Source: Zygnema cylindricum
Taxonomy: Eukaryota; Streptophyta; Zygnematophyceae; Zygnematales; Zygnemataceae
Assembly (NCBI GenBank): GCA_037447655.1
Contig: JBBHKE010000468.1
Span: 1 to 17,364 of the forward strand
DNA length: 17,364 nucleotides
Reading direction: 5' to 3'
In this document: positions 8,415 through 17,364 of the stretch, one piece after another
Layout of the letters: each line of letters begins with the position of its first letter
Position numbering within the stretch: the first letter of the stretch is position 1
The notes under the pieces: generated by a model
Database searches by the model: none
What the model was told of the DNA's origin: nothing
Seen by the model: only the letters and a program-made list of their open reading frames with translations
Position numbers and translations under genes: made by a program

Positions 8415-8721
8415 TGCTCAACAGCATAGTTACAATTTGCGAATATTAAAAAGTATTATACGCAATAAACTACAATGCCCATCGTTATTAGCGCTAGCAA
8501 CACTAATTTTGTCGCGGCCTTATTTGGGCCAAAACCATAAGTTATTAACATTGAAAGGCATATACGCTAATTTAGGAACTTGTCAATTAGTTTTAGCAAC
8601 TCTATATGCTATTCGTAGAAATTAAAGTTAAGTACAACAAGTCTGTCTCCGTACATAGCGTCCACGTGACACCTCACCTCTACAACGATAAGTGAGTCGC
8701 TCGCATGTCAAATCAGATTTA
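8415..8721. promoter_or_regulatory. Upstream region of SRT2 (5' UTR and proximal promoter, inferred)
   Basis: The only non-nested DNA between the SRT2 start codon and the transposon nest, about 307 bp. It includes a G-box core CACGTG at 8663-8668 and a CACTAATTTTGTCGCGGCC stretch (8501-8519) like the start of R1/R2. A TATAATA at 8454-8460 (minus strand) is too close to the ATG to be a convincing TATA box. No transcription start can be read from the sequence. Confidence 0.4.
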
Positions 8722-8972
8722 AGGCATGACCCCATGCGCCAAATTAAGGGTCTTTCTGTCGTTTTCTTCAAAAACTTAGAGCCGTACTGCCAAAGCTAGA
8801 ACCGTACGAAGAAATTGCGAAGACATAGTTCAAAAGTAGGCGTTTTTATGGTAGGCCTTTGGTCGGCGCCTTTATCGTAAGTTGTGTTATGGGCTTTTCA
8901 TGTGATCTTCTTAGATCGCTACTTTGATCAGCGACCGTCCGATCGTCCAAATCTGACGGTGTAAATAAAAAA

Positions 8973-8999
8973 TTTTGGTCCGAATGTTTTAATTGGTCC
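8973..8999 (+). repeat. 27-bp direct repeat flanking element B (left copy)
   Basis: Identical to 10685-10711 and containing GGTCCGAATG and TTAATTGGTCC. Removing element B and one target duplication gives two units at a 30-bp period. This is therefore a pre-existing tandem duplication in MITE C, not a long target duplication. Confidence 0.85.
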
Positions 9000-9481
9000 A
9001 TTTTTTGTAGTGTTGTGTATCGGTAAGGATTTGACGATAACCGATATGGGCCTTTTTTCGGAAAGCCGATAATCGATATATTGGTACGATATATCATTAT
9101 CGGTGTTATCGCCGATAAATAGCTGATATTTATCGGTTATTATCGGCTATTACACCGATATCGATAACTATCGGCGATATCTGTACGGATCGTACAGATA
9201 AATGTACGGCCAATACACTCAACTGTACGTGCTATTCCTCGGACGTATACAAGCACAGATTGTACAGTAGCCGCCATGAGATCTGTACGATTTTGATACG
9301 GATCAAGTAAAAACGATGTACCTTTCACATCCAACGCCATGGCATGTCCTTTTATTCCCTGAGATCCACTGGGGACCTGCCACGTGTCAATTTGTCGGCA
9401 ATTTTGGCATAAGTTGCCAAAATAGCCATTCCGAGATGCTGGTGCTCACGCTAGCCGTCCGCTCGTGTTTTCTCATTCTAA

Positions 9482-10260
9482 GGGTGTGTCCCCATGTGCA
9501 TAAGTAAGGGTTTTTTCCTGTCGTTTTGCTGTAAAGCTTAGCGCCGTACTGCCTAAGTTGCAACCGTACAAAGGAATCGCAAATTTGTAGAGTACAATTT
9601 GCGTCATCCCTGAACTTAGGATGTACGAAAAGTTGTCGTCTTGTGCTTCTCGACCCACTTCGACGACAAAAAACGTCATCTTCAACCTTATCTTTAAAAC
9701 ACATGCGCGATGTGATTTAAAATTAGGTTTTTTCGATTGACAAATAGGAACATAATTTCACACGTGCCGTAAATTTCGACAAAAATCCACGATTTCCAAG
9801 GACAAAGAAAAGTACATAGTTCGCTATGTTTTGTCCGTTTGCGTTCTAATACGACAAAGACAAGTACACAATTTGTTTGGATTTGTCCGTTTTCGTCTAG
9901 TACGGATTTCTTTTTTTGCAGGGGTCTTCAAATTCCGATGCCATTTCACGTCGAGCGGACAGGCGACGCGAAGACAAAGCGCATCTTCTTCGACCGTGAA
10001 ATTGCACAGGCTGGAAGGCGCTACGTCTACAATGTCACGGTAAGACATGCGACGTCACACGCAGGTACAAAAAACAACGTGCGACCACAGATTGTAGACG
10101 TTGACAACCGTCACAGGTACTGTTGACGTATACAATCGTCACAAGCGTAAGTTACGATTTCGTCCTTACAGACATAGGGACACTTGAACACCGGGTCCGG
10201 CGGATCCGCGCTAAAATACAAAGTAATTTCGCTAAGTTACAAGTACATGGGGACACACCC
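9482..10260. mobile_element. Harbinger-like element H1, innermost level, 779 bp
   Basis: Termini GGGTGTGTCCCCATGT and ACATGGGGACACACCC, flanked by TAA at 9479-9481 and 10261-10263. The PIF/Harbinger assignment rests on the TWA target duplication and GGG terminus only. It is a near relative of the outermost H2. It carries an exon-like block (9922-10036). Confidence 0.9.
9922..10036 (+). pseudogene. Exon-like coding block inside H1, function unknown
   Basis: A pyrimidine stretch and TTTTTTTGCAG precede an open frame starting GLQIPMPFHVERTGDAKTKR and ending GRRYVYNVT, then CACG|GTAAGA. It therefore has acceptor, frame and donor. The corresponding parts of H2 (around 11315-11445) and H3 (around 14950-15020) are alignable but broken by stops. 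I do not recognise the protein. It may be a remnant of the element's own gene, a captured host exon, or chance. Confidence 0.4.
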
Positions 10261-11687
10261 TAAGTCGTCATTTCGATTCCGACGGCGCGAAGAATATTAT
10301 TTCGCGTCCGTTGTACTTTGTGTCCGCCGTCCTTTTTCCGTTCCGTGTTCACCAGATTTCCAGTAAAATTTCGTACGTTGCCGCATAATTTCTGTTCAGT
10401 TAATCGGCCGACGGTTTATTGCTGCGCTGTCCGTAATAAATTGCAGTTAAAAGGAGACGGAACAGTTTCTTATACGTGGCATGCTACGCTATATAAAGTA
10501 AATAATGAAATACAGTATGTTATAAAGTACCATTGTATGCATACTATATTTTTGTGAAGTTATCGCCGATATGGAATTTGTTAGTCTCATAACGATATAT
10601 CGGAACCTTAGACCGTTCGATAACCGATAACTATCGATATCGGTGTTATCGCGATAATTTTTTTACCGATACACAACACTAATTTTTTGGTCCGAATGTT
10701 TTAATTGGTCCGAATAGGCCCGAGTACAATATGGGTCTTAAGGTCAAATTGAATGTTTTGCATACAATAGGCATATTGTATGGGCCTACTTTCACCTACT
10801 TTTGAACTATGTGCGAAGATGTAGAGTTAAAATTCGCGTCATCTTTGAATGTACCATAAGTTGTCGTCTTGAGTTTTTAGACCTACGCCCCACGGCCACG
10901 TTATTTTCAGATATATCTTAAAACACATCGGCAGTGTGTTTGTAAATAAAGTAACACCGCTCCACAAATAGAGTTTTGCACGTGACAAAAAAAAGAAGTT
11001 TAAAACGATTTCAAACGACGAGAAAAAAGTCAACTGTTGTTTCTTTTTGTCTGCTTGCATCGTGTCCATATTTTTTTTGAAGGGGTCTAATGGTTGCAAT
11101 GACATTTCACTTAAAGGTGAAAAGTACCTAAAGTTGCACTGCAGCACGAGCCTCTCTCACCTTGCTCACCTTGCTTCTCCTTCACTCCTTATAACTTCAC
11201 CATAGTCCTTTATGGCACTTATTGAGGTAGACACAATGGTGATGACAACCGCATGAGTCACGTTAGGAAGAATCCAACAAACGTGCCCACAAAAAAAAAG
11301 TTTCTTATTTTTGTAGGGGCCTCAAGGATTTTATGTCCATTCATGGCGGTTGGAAAAGAGAGGCAAACAAAAGCATCTTGTTCAGCCATGAATAGTACAG
11401 GGTATAAGGTTGTACGTCTACCATGCACGCAAAGACATGCGACATACCAAAACGTTTCAAAAAAGACGATGTGTCTTGCGAAGAACCCAAAAGCTTCAAA
11501 AAATACAGTGCGTCAAGACACATGTAAACGTCGACAACCGTCAGGGCATTGTCGACGTATACAATCATCACAGCCTTAAGTAACAATTTCTCGTTCTTAC
11601 GAATTGGGACACTTGAAAACCGTGTACAGAGAATCTTCGCTACAATACAAAGTAAGTTTGCTAAGTTAAAAACATAGGGACATACCT

Positions 11688-13394
11688 TTAAATTTTAGCC
11701 CCCTAAAATTGCAAAACTTTAAGAGTAAACTTTTCCGTTAATGAATATGGATATTTAATCTTAACCATAAAATAACATACAAAAACATAAAATACTACTA
11801 AATTCTACTCTAATTTGTATGTTTTTTGCACTTTCAAACCGTCAAGTACATCACGAAGCACATGCTCTTAGGGTCAAGTTCCATCAGTGGGAAAGTGGCG
11901 TAGTTTTTATAAATCCACGCCTATTTGTACCATACCGTACTGCTTAATTTGTTCTTATCCGTGAACCAACATTACAGAAAATCTTGCACATACACTTCGA
12001 AAGTCTAGGAGGTAACACTGGCCGCCAGATATTCATTCGCGAGGCGTTCGCTTCATTTTGCAGTATAGCTGACAACGTTGCTGTAAGAAGTGGGTTGTCA
12101 GCTAAAAAAAAAAAAATAGTGTGTTGGGTTGTCAACTACAGAGAAAAAAATGACTCGCGACACGCTGAACGATTGAGCTACGTGTCACGATGGACAACGA
12201 ACGAAAAATTACAAGATTTTAACATAGTATATACCTTTCAAAAATGCAATTAAATATCAAAAAAGTAATCTCAAAACAGTCCTTCATTGCGCTAACTCAT
12301 GCAATGCTATTTCGGCACACTATTTCCGGCAAAGGATTTTCGTCATGTTCAATAACAATAACACTAAAAAATGAGTTGGCGTAAAAGACTGGCATTTGCA
12401 AAAAGTACAAAAGTTTTGTCGTATTATGACTTGGTACAAAAGTACATGGTACGTAAGTGAAGATTTGAAGGTAAATTTTTCGGTGTGAAAATTTTGAAGG
12501 ATATTCAATATCAGATCGTAGCTTACGTGGTGCCACTCAATTTAAAACACGTGGTTTATAAGCTCTACGTAATGGAACATCCTCTTTATTAACCCAGCCC
12601 GTAGAGTTGGTCGTACGATTATAGAAACGACTAGGGAACGACACCTTAAGAATGGGACATTCGCACTTTAAATAGTGTTTATATTAGCTCTGCGTACAGA
12701 ATTAGGCACCAACTGCCAAAATTAGTTTTAATTCGCATCGTTGCACAAATAGTGTTAAAATCACTAAATTAGCGCTATCATTAAATATTTTTTAGCCCTA
12801 CATTACTACTTTAACGATAGTGTGTGTAATAGATTGGGTTAAAAATGTATTTCAACACAAAAAGTTTTTTTTTTTAGTAAGAAGTTAAAAAAAAAAAGTA
12901 AAAAAATGATATCCAAAGAGTCAAAATTAAAAATCTAACATAATTGGATTTTTTTGTTGATGTTTTAAAATATTTTGTGTATATTAGGGGTTCAAGGAAA
13001 GGTTAAGCGAATATTAAGGAAATGGACGGATATGATTAAACTTCTCTCAACGAACTAAAAAGATCTCTAACAATCTAAGAGAGAAAGTGGATTGTCTTAT
13101 TGGCATCAAAGTGACGTCAATAGAGTCAATTTTAAGCGATATACAAATTGACGCTCTAAACATAGGCTTCAAGTCAACATTTAGATGCGCCTATTGTGCT
13201 TCTTCCTATACACAACTTTTATTACAATACAACAGTATAGTGTACATCGATGCTATATAATATTATACGTTTATATTCTAAGTTTGGCGATGACTCATAT
13301 TGTATTGTCATTTTTTTTCAATTTATTTGTACGGTTGTCAGTTTATCTTTACGAAGTTACGTTTTTGAGGAAAAAGAACAAATACATTTAACTG
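11688..13394. other. AT-rich intergenic sequence, no gene recognised
   Basis: Contains an inverted repeat AGCTGACAAC...GTTGTCAGCT (12067-12103), poly-A/T runs at 12105-12117 and 12866-12905, and a plant-repeat-like CACTAAATTAGCGCT stretch near 12762. The short ORFs are not supported by composition or motifs. Confidence 0.6.
12067..12103. repeat. 10-bp inverted repeat
   Basis: AGCTGACAAC (12067-12076) and GTTGTCAGCT (12094-12103) can form a stem with a 17-nt loop, followed by a run of A. A third GTTGTCAACT lies just downstream. Confidence 0.7.
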
Positions 13395-13789
13395 AGGTAT
13401 AAAGTGACACACCCTTTAAATGTATTGCATATTGTCGACTTCTGTTTTTAACCCTTGACCACATCATCCCGCGTCATTTTTCAACCTTTACCATAAAGCA
13501 CATCTTCCATCGAAGGTGTGTTTTAAACTGAAGTATCAATGCTCTACAAATAAAAAATAGCTTCACAAGTTTCAAAGGATTATAAAAGCTCACATCTTCG
13601 CATATTTCAAAAGATTCTTTAAGTAATATATGATTTCAAACGGCAAGGAAAAGTATACGATTTTCTCTTGTTCTTTGCATCTAGTACATAATATTTTTTG
13701 CAATGTTTTCAAAAATTCAATGTCATTTCACAACGACAAGAGAAGTGTTGAAATTTAAGTATATTCTAGGTCTAGAGATTGTAAAATAA

Positions 13790-14005
13790 AACGCAAAGAG
13801 GAGACACTGACAGCTTGCCTCTAACTCTTCACTCAAGTCCCCACACTTGTCGTAGTCACTGAAGACTTGAGGAGGGGTTAGATCCATGGGTGTCTAGGCT
13901 GTCCAAAGAGGACAAGAAGGCAAATTTTGATAGAGTTACCTAAAAGGTTGGACAGACCCAGGATTTGATCCGGGTACCTACCGTCCGCCAAACTACCCGT
14001 TAGCT
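13790..14005 (-). mobile_element. Possible tRNA-derived SINE fragment
   Basis: On the minus strand, TAGTTTGGCGG resembles a pol III A box and GGATCAAATCC a B box (consensus GGTTCGANNCC, 9 of 11). About 170 bp of unrelated sequence follows, ending in a T-rich TTTTATTTTAC. The A-to-B spacing (13 nt) is shorter than in a tRNA, so this is degenerate or coincidental. Confidence 0.25.
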
Positions 14006-14413
14006 TTAACAAATAACCTAAGATTAGTGGAAGTTTATGATAGGTTTGACAAATATTTAATTTGTTACACGTAGACTAGTTCATTTTACATGAAATAGAT
14101 ACGTAATGCATAGATACAGTTTTGAATAGTACAATGTACAGTTTAATGTATTATATGAAACGGATATCGCGCATTTTTTTCGAACGCGAAACAAATACCG
14201 CGCGTATATTTTCAACGCTTATAGTTGTATCCGGTTTCGATCGGACGGCCACGATAGGCGCCGCGATCACGAAATATGTACTTTTGGCGTTTTATTGTCA
14301 TCGCTATGTCATGTGACACGTGGCACGACAATGTTGGATTGCGGCAACTCCGGAGATTACATGAACAAATCCGGATATGACATGTGTCGACATTTTGGCC
14401 ATGTCGTACGATG

Positions 14414-14453
14414 GCCGTACAGAAAGTACACCGGCACATGTACTTTTCTGTAC
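14414..14453. repeat. Strong hairpin, GTACAGAAAGTAC inverted repeat
   Basis: GTACAGAAAGTAC is followed after a short CACCGGCACAT loop by GTACTTTTCTGTAC, giving a 13-14 bp stem with one unpaired or bulged base. It could be part of a MITE terminus, but I found no matching outer boundary. Confidence 0.8.
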
Positions 14454-15195
14454 GACACAGTAATTTGATTGGTGCAGTACGTCAGAAGATAGAGTTTTAG
14501 AGAGAGGTAGGACTTAGAAAATTTAGTATGTAGCAGCGTCTCTCCGAGAGAGCTCCTGTACAAAATGTCATCTTTGACCATATATAACTATCAATTTACT
14601 TGACCATTTTCAGTGATTCTTTTTGCTGCGGACTCACGGGAGACTAGGCTACACAAGGGTGTAGTGGGTCAGGGTTTTTGAACAGCTAGGGTGGCTGTAT
14701 TTCTAAGGGAAAGTCAATGTGGGTGAATGTGTCCAAAACCCATATTCCAACTTTGCATTCTGTGGTGGAAATGAGCACACAGAAAGTCTTGTTTCACAGG
14801 GGTGAAGATATAATGGGTTTTTGATTGTCAAGGGGTCAGTCATTTGGGTTTATATCAACTTGGATTCGGCACTATCTAGATTAGTTTCTTTTGGATCTGC
14901 GATTTCTGTGGGCAATGAAACACACACAGTTTCATGAAGAAATATAAAGGCAAAATTGCATATTCTTCAACCATAAAAAGCGTAGTTGTGGAACGTTCTA
15001 TGTGTACAATGTCATGCAAAGATATGTAACGTCACAAGCAGTTAAAATAATACGGTGCGACAACATAAATTGTAAACGTTTACAACCGTCATGCGTGTTG
15101 TTAATGTATACAATCGCGTCACAAAACGTATATAGAGAAGTATCCTTACAATACAAAGTAAGTTTGTTAAGTTACGATAACATATGGACCCACCC

Positions 15196-16458
15196 TACAA
15201 TCGTTTGTCCATCATGCTGCAAGTAATCGTTCATACAAGTTATTTGTTGTAATATTTTCATCAATATCGCATCAGGTCATGTTAGCAAGGTTTTTTTTCG
15301 CCTACGGTATTCATTTCAAAAACTTTTCGCCTACCTTATTCATTTCAAGAAAAACTCGTACGTTTGTGCCCAGACATTGAAAATATTCAAAGATTGTTTA
15401 ATGGCAGGATATTAATGTAATATTTATACTATCGGACAAAATTTAATATTTGTGCAAAGTATACATTATTGTATGAATTTCAATGGAATGTTTAAAAACG
15501 CAAAGTCCATACCTCAACCAATTCAATAAATACTTGCAAGTTTGTAATGAAACATTGAAAATAGGTACAATTTTTTTAAGGATAAGCTCCAAATGTAATT
15601 TTTATGTGGTCAAACAATAGTTAATTTTCATACAAATAATATGTCATTGTGTTAAAAAATCTTTCCACAAAAAACAATAGATGGCAAAGTAAGCACAAAA
15701 ATATATATTATGATTAGAATCACATGGTTTTTGCCAATTTGAATGTTTCATCGTTTGTTCGTCGCTCATCGTATCTTAATTTTCTAGGAGTACCAATTGT
15801 AAACTGGATAACTTAATCTATTCCATCGCGGGCGCGGAATATCAAAAAATTGGAGGTTTAACGTTTTTGCCCTGAAATTTTGGGGAATCTTACAAATATC
15901 TAGTAAATACATTTTATAAAAAAAAATATTGTTTTACAAATAGAAATAAAAAAAACGCGGATTTGTACGAAAGTGTACAACTTTTACTCAACAATAAAGA
16001 GAGAGAAAAAAAGTGAAAGAGAGAGAGTGAAAGAGAGAGATGGAGAGAAGTATCGATCTTTTGTTTTTGATCTAATCCGTGAAATATTTTTGCCACCGCC
16101 TCTCACAAAATTACGATAAAAAAATTAACTTCTTTTATGTAACTAACTTTGCTATGAGAGACACAATTTTTAACAAATTGTATGACTAACAAACTGAAAT
16201 CTCTCTCAAATAGCCAGTATGTTACGTGAGAGACAATTTTTACCAAAATAAATTTGATGGTTTCAAAAAGATAGAAAATAATGAATTACCTCAATAAAAT
16301 ACTTCTTTTTAGTTTTTTTTTTTTTTCTCTATTCAAACACAGTTAAACATTAAAATGCCTATCTTATTGGCCAACAAACCATAATTAGATTTACAAATGT
16401 GTTTTTTCAAATAAGCTTTTAACTTCTATCTCACTTTACTTTCCATTTAGTTAATTAT
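15196..16458. other. AT-rich intergenic sequence, no gene recognised
   Basis: A short duplication of TTTCGCCTAC...TTCATTTCAA occurs at 15296-15351, and a purine GA-repeat at 15996-16050. Otherwise only AT-rich sequence with no coding signal. Confidence 0.6.
15996..16050 (+). repeat. GA-rich microsatellite
   Basis: AAAGAGAGAGA, GTGAAAGAGAGAGA and TGGAGAGAAG units. The leucine/serine-rich minus-strand ORF across it is a repeat artefact. Confidence 0.85.
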
Positions 16459-17052
16459 CTTAATAAATCTAAATCTCTCCCAATTAATTAAATAAAACTA
16501 CAAAGAACAACAAACTTTTCAATTTAATTCATTATTTTAATGAATTTAAATCCCTCCCAATCGACAAAATGAAACCGCAAAACACAAGAAACTGACTACT
16601 ATATGACTATCTCAAAACAAACAATGAAGTAAATGCAAATCACAACAAACTGGAGCAAAATACAACAAACTTACAACTGTATGCCTATCTCAAAACAAAC
16701 AATAAAGTAAAAACAAATAAGTGAACTAATTATATTTCAATTTCCTCTCGAAACTAATACATTATTTTTCAATAATCCCGATGTGCACTTCACTATTCTA
16801 TTTTGTTATTGAAAATAATTACAAAACTGTAAACGAACAAAAATAAAAAACAAATAAGTGACCCCGTTACATTATCATATCACTTAATTGCCAATACATT
16901 ATTTTTCAATAATGCTCTTGCACTCTTCACCATTTAATTATGTTCATGAAAGTAAATACTAAATTGCAAAGCAAATACATTTTTTTTCAATAATGTTATT
17001 GCACTTTTCACCATTCGATTTTGTTTTTTTAAAGTAAATACTAAATTACAAA
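16459..17052. repeat. Degenerate AT-rich tandem repeats, period 77-82 bp
   Basis: AAATCTCTCCCAA recurs after 77 bp (16481 and 16558). CTATCTCAAAACAAACAAT recurs after 78 bp (16607 and 16685). AATACATT...TCAATAAT recurs at 16756, 16893 and 16974, the last two 81 bp apart. The similar periods suggest one decayed satellite-like array. Confidence 0.65.
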
Positions 17053-17364
17053 TAAATAAAAAAGTAAAAACAACAACAAATTGTTGTTTTAAAAACTTAG
17101 TTTTATGCGTACGCGACTTTTTGTGCGCTTGAGACCTTTCGTGCGTATATTACTAATGTGGAGGTTCGAATGGATTCACGGATTGGGGGAGCGAATGTAC
17201 GGATAAAACTAAAGTGAAGTAAGGGAGTTATTAAGTGTGTCGTGCATGTGTCCAATAACATGAAGGTGCATGCAATATCATCAGCTGTGCTCAACTTAAA
17301 CTCAAATGATAGCGAGATATCGGAAATGAAATAAATCATAAAAGTAAAAATGGGTAAATACAAC
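17053..17364. other. Window end, unassigned
   Basis: A mixed-composition stretch with an 86-residue minus-strand open frame reaching the right edge (residues such as STADDIACTFMLL). It has no recognised motif and the frame is cut by the edge, so it is not called as a gene. Confidence 0.4.

Larger units (their letters stand above)
9008..10681. mobile_element. hAT-like element B, third level of the nest
   Basis: Perfect 19-bp terminal inverted repeats TAGTGTTGTGTATCGGTAA, with an 8-bp target duplication ATTTTTTG (9000-9007 and 10682-10689). The first 14 bp of the termini are the same as element A. The interior is dense in CGATAT/TATCGG palindromes at both ends and has GTACGG/CCGTAC words. It is about 890 bp without the nested H1. 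No transposase ORF seen. Confidence 0.93.
8824..10811. mobile_element. hAT-like MITE C, second level of the nest
   Basis: Terminal inverted repeats CATAGTTCAAAAGTAGG at both ends, with a perfect 8-bp target duplication TGCGAAGA (8816-8823 and 10812-10819). The insertion splits H2 exactly where H1 is continuous (CGCAAATTTGTAGAG in H1). Without element B it is about 306 bp. No coding capacity. Confidence 0.9.
8722..11687. mobile_element. Harbinger-like element H2, outer shell of a four-level nest
   Basis: The left end AGGCATGACCCCATGCGC and the reverse-complemented right end AGGTATGTCCCTATGTTT are inverted repeats matching those of H1. The flanks are TTA on both sides (8719-8721 and 11688-11690), the TWA target duplication of PIF/Harbinger elements. 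Removing the insert at 8824-10811 and one target duplication leaves about 970 bp. That remainder aligns with H1 through CCGTACTGCC, GTTGTCGTCTT, TTAAAACACAT, GGGGYCT, CGACAACCGTCA and ACAAAGTAAGTTTGCTAAGTT. No intact transposase. Confidence 0.85.
13765..14945. other. Sequence interrupting H3
   Basis: About 1.2 kb absent from H1 and H2. It contains a SINE-like segment (13790-14005), a GC-richer block with a strong hairpin near 14416, and a GT-rich part (14600-14940) with TGAAACACACACAGTTTCA. I could not define terminal repeats or target duplications. Confidence 0.5.
13395..15195. mobile_element. Third, interrupted Harbinger-like copy (H3)
   Basis: 13422-13765 aligns with H1 and H2 (ATGTA...TTGTCGACTT, ACCATAAAGCACATC, TTTTTTGCAATG, CAATGTCATTTCAC). 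14950-15195 aligns with their right halves (TACAATGTCATGCAAAGA, TTTACAACCGTCA, ATACAAAGTAAGTTTGTTAAG, ending ATATGGACCCACCC). The middle (about 13765-14945) is foreign to the family. The left end is not resolved. Confidence 0.65.

Noticed and set aside
8380-8625. 81-residue plus-strand ORF overlapping SRT2 exon 1
   Set aside because: A shadow of exon 1 and its upstream repeat. No recognisable motif.
13403-13421. GTGACACACCC as a Harbinger-like right terminus
   Set aside because: It looks like a reverse-complemented end, but alignment with H2 runs through it as internal sequence of H3, and no partner end was found to the left.
17103-17363. Minus-strand 86-residue ORF at the right edge
   Set aside because: No motif, cut by the window edge, and situated in repeat-rich AT-rich DNA.

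Overview
The window is nuclear DNA from a plant, best read as a streptophyte with AT-rich, kilobase-scale introns. The evidence is one recognisable gene on the minus strand: a mitochondrial-type class II sirtuin of the plant SRT2 family (the animal SIRT4 relative). It is split into at least seven exons between 8414 and about 1380. Exon 3 reads [12 protein letters not shown], the plant SRT2 wording, where animal SIRT4 has EGVGLYAR. Exon 6 carries [14 protein letters not shown], also plant-like. Every exon junction found is in phase. Only about the last 50 codons, including the expected TRAD segment, are missing; they should lie left of position 1. I cannot name the species. A charophyte alga or other non-seed plant would fit, but that is inference.

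Layout. 1-1377: polypurine microsatellite, a 26-bp minisatellite (568-801) and an 85-bp duplication touching the exon 7 donor. 1378-8414: the SRT2 gene. Its introns hold a 338-bp hAT-like MITE with an 8-bp target duplication (2345-2682), two (GGGGGAGA)n-type purine tracts, a duplicated exon 6 splice acceptor, a TCAATTATGTTA minisatellite (4517-4872) and two copies of a dispersed repeat (3237-3440 and 6908-7140). 8415-8721: the short upstream region of SRT2.

8722-11687: a four-level transposon nest starting about 310 bp upstream of the SRT2 start codon. A Harbinger-like element (target duplication TTA) contains a hAT-like MITE (TGCGAAGA), which contains a second hAT-like element (ATTTTTTG) of the same family as the intronic one. 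That in turn contains another Harbinger-like copy (TAA) of the same family as the outermost shell. All four levels have matching target duplications.

11688-17364: no recognisable gene. It holds a third, interrupted copy of the Harbinger-like family (about 13395-15195), a possible tRNA-derived SINE fragment, hairpins, and degenerate AT-rich 77-82 bp tandem repeats.

The only host gene I can support is SRT2. Everything else is repetitive DNA that has reshaped its introns and upstream flank. No CRISPR, operon, rRNA or intact tRNA gene was seen.
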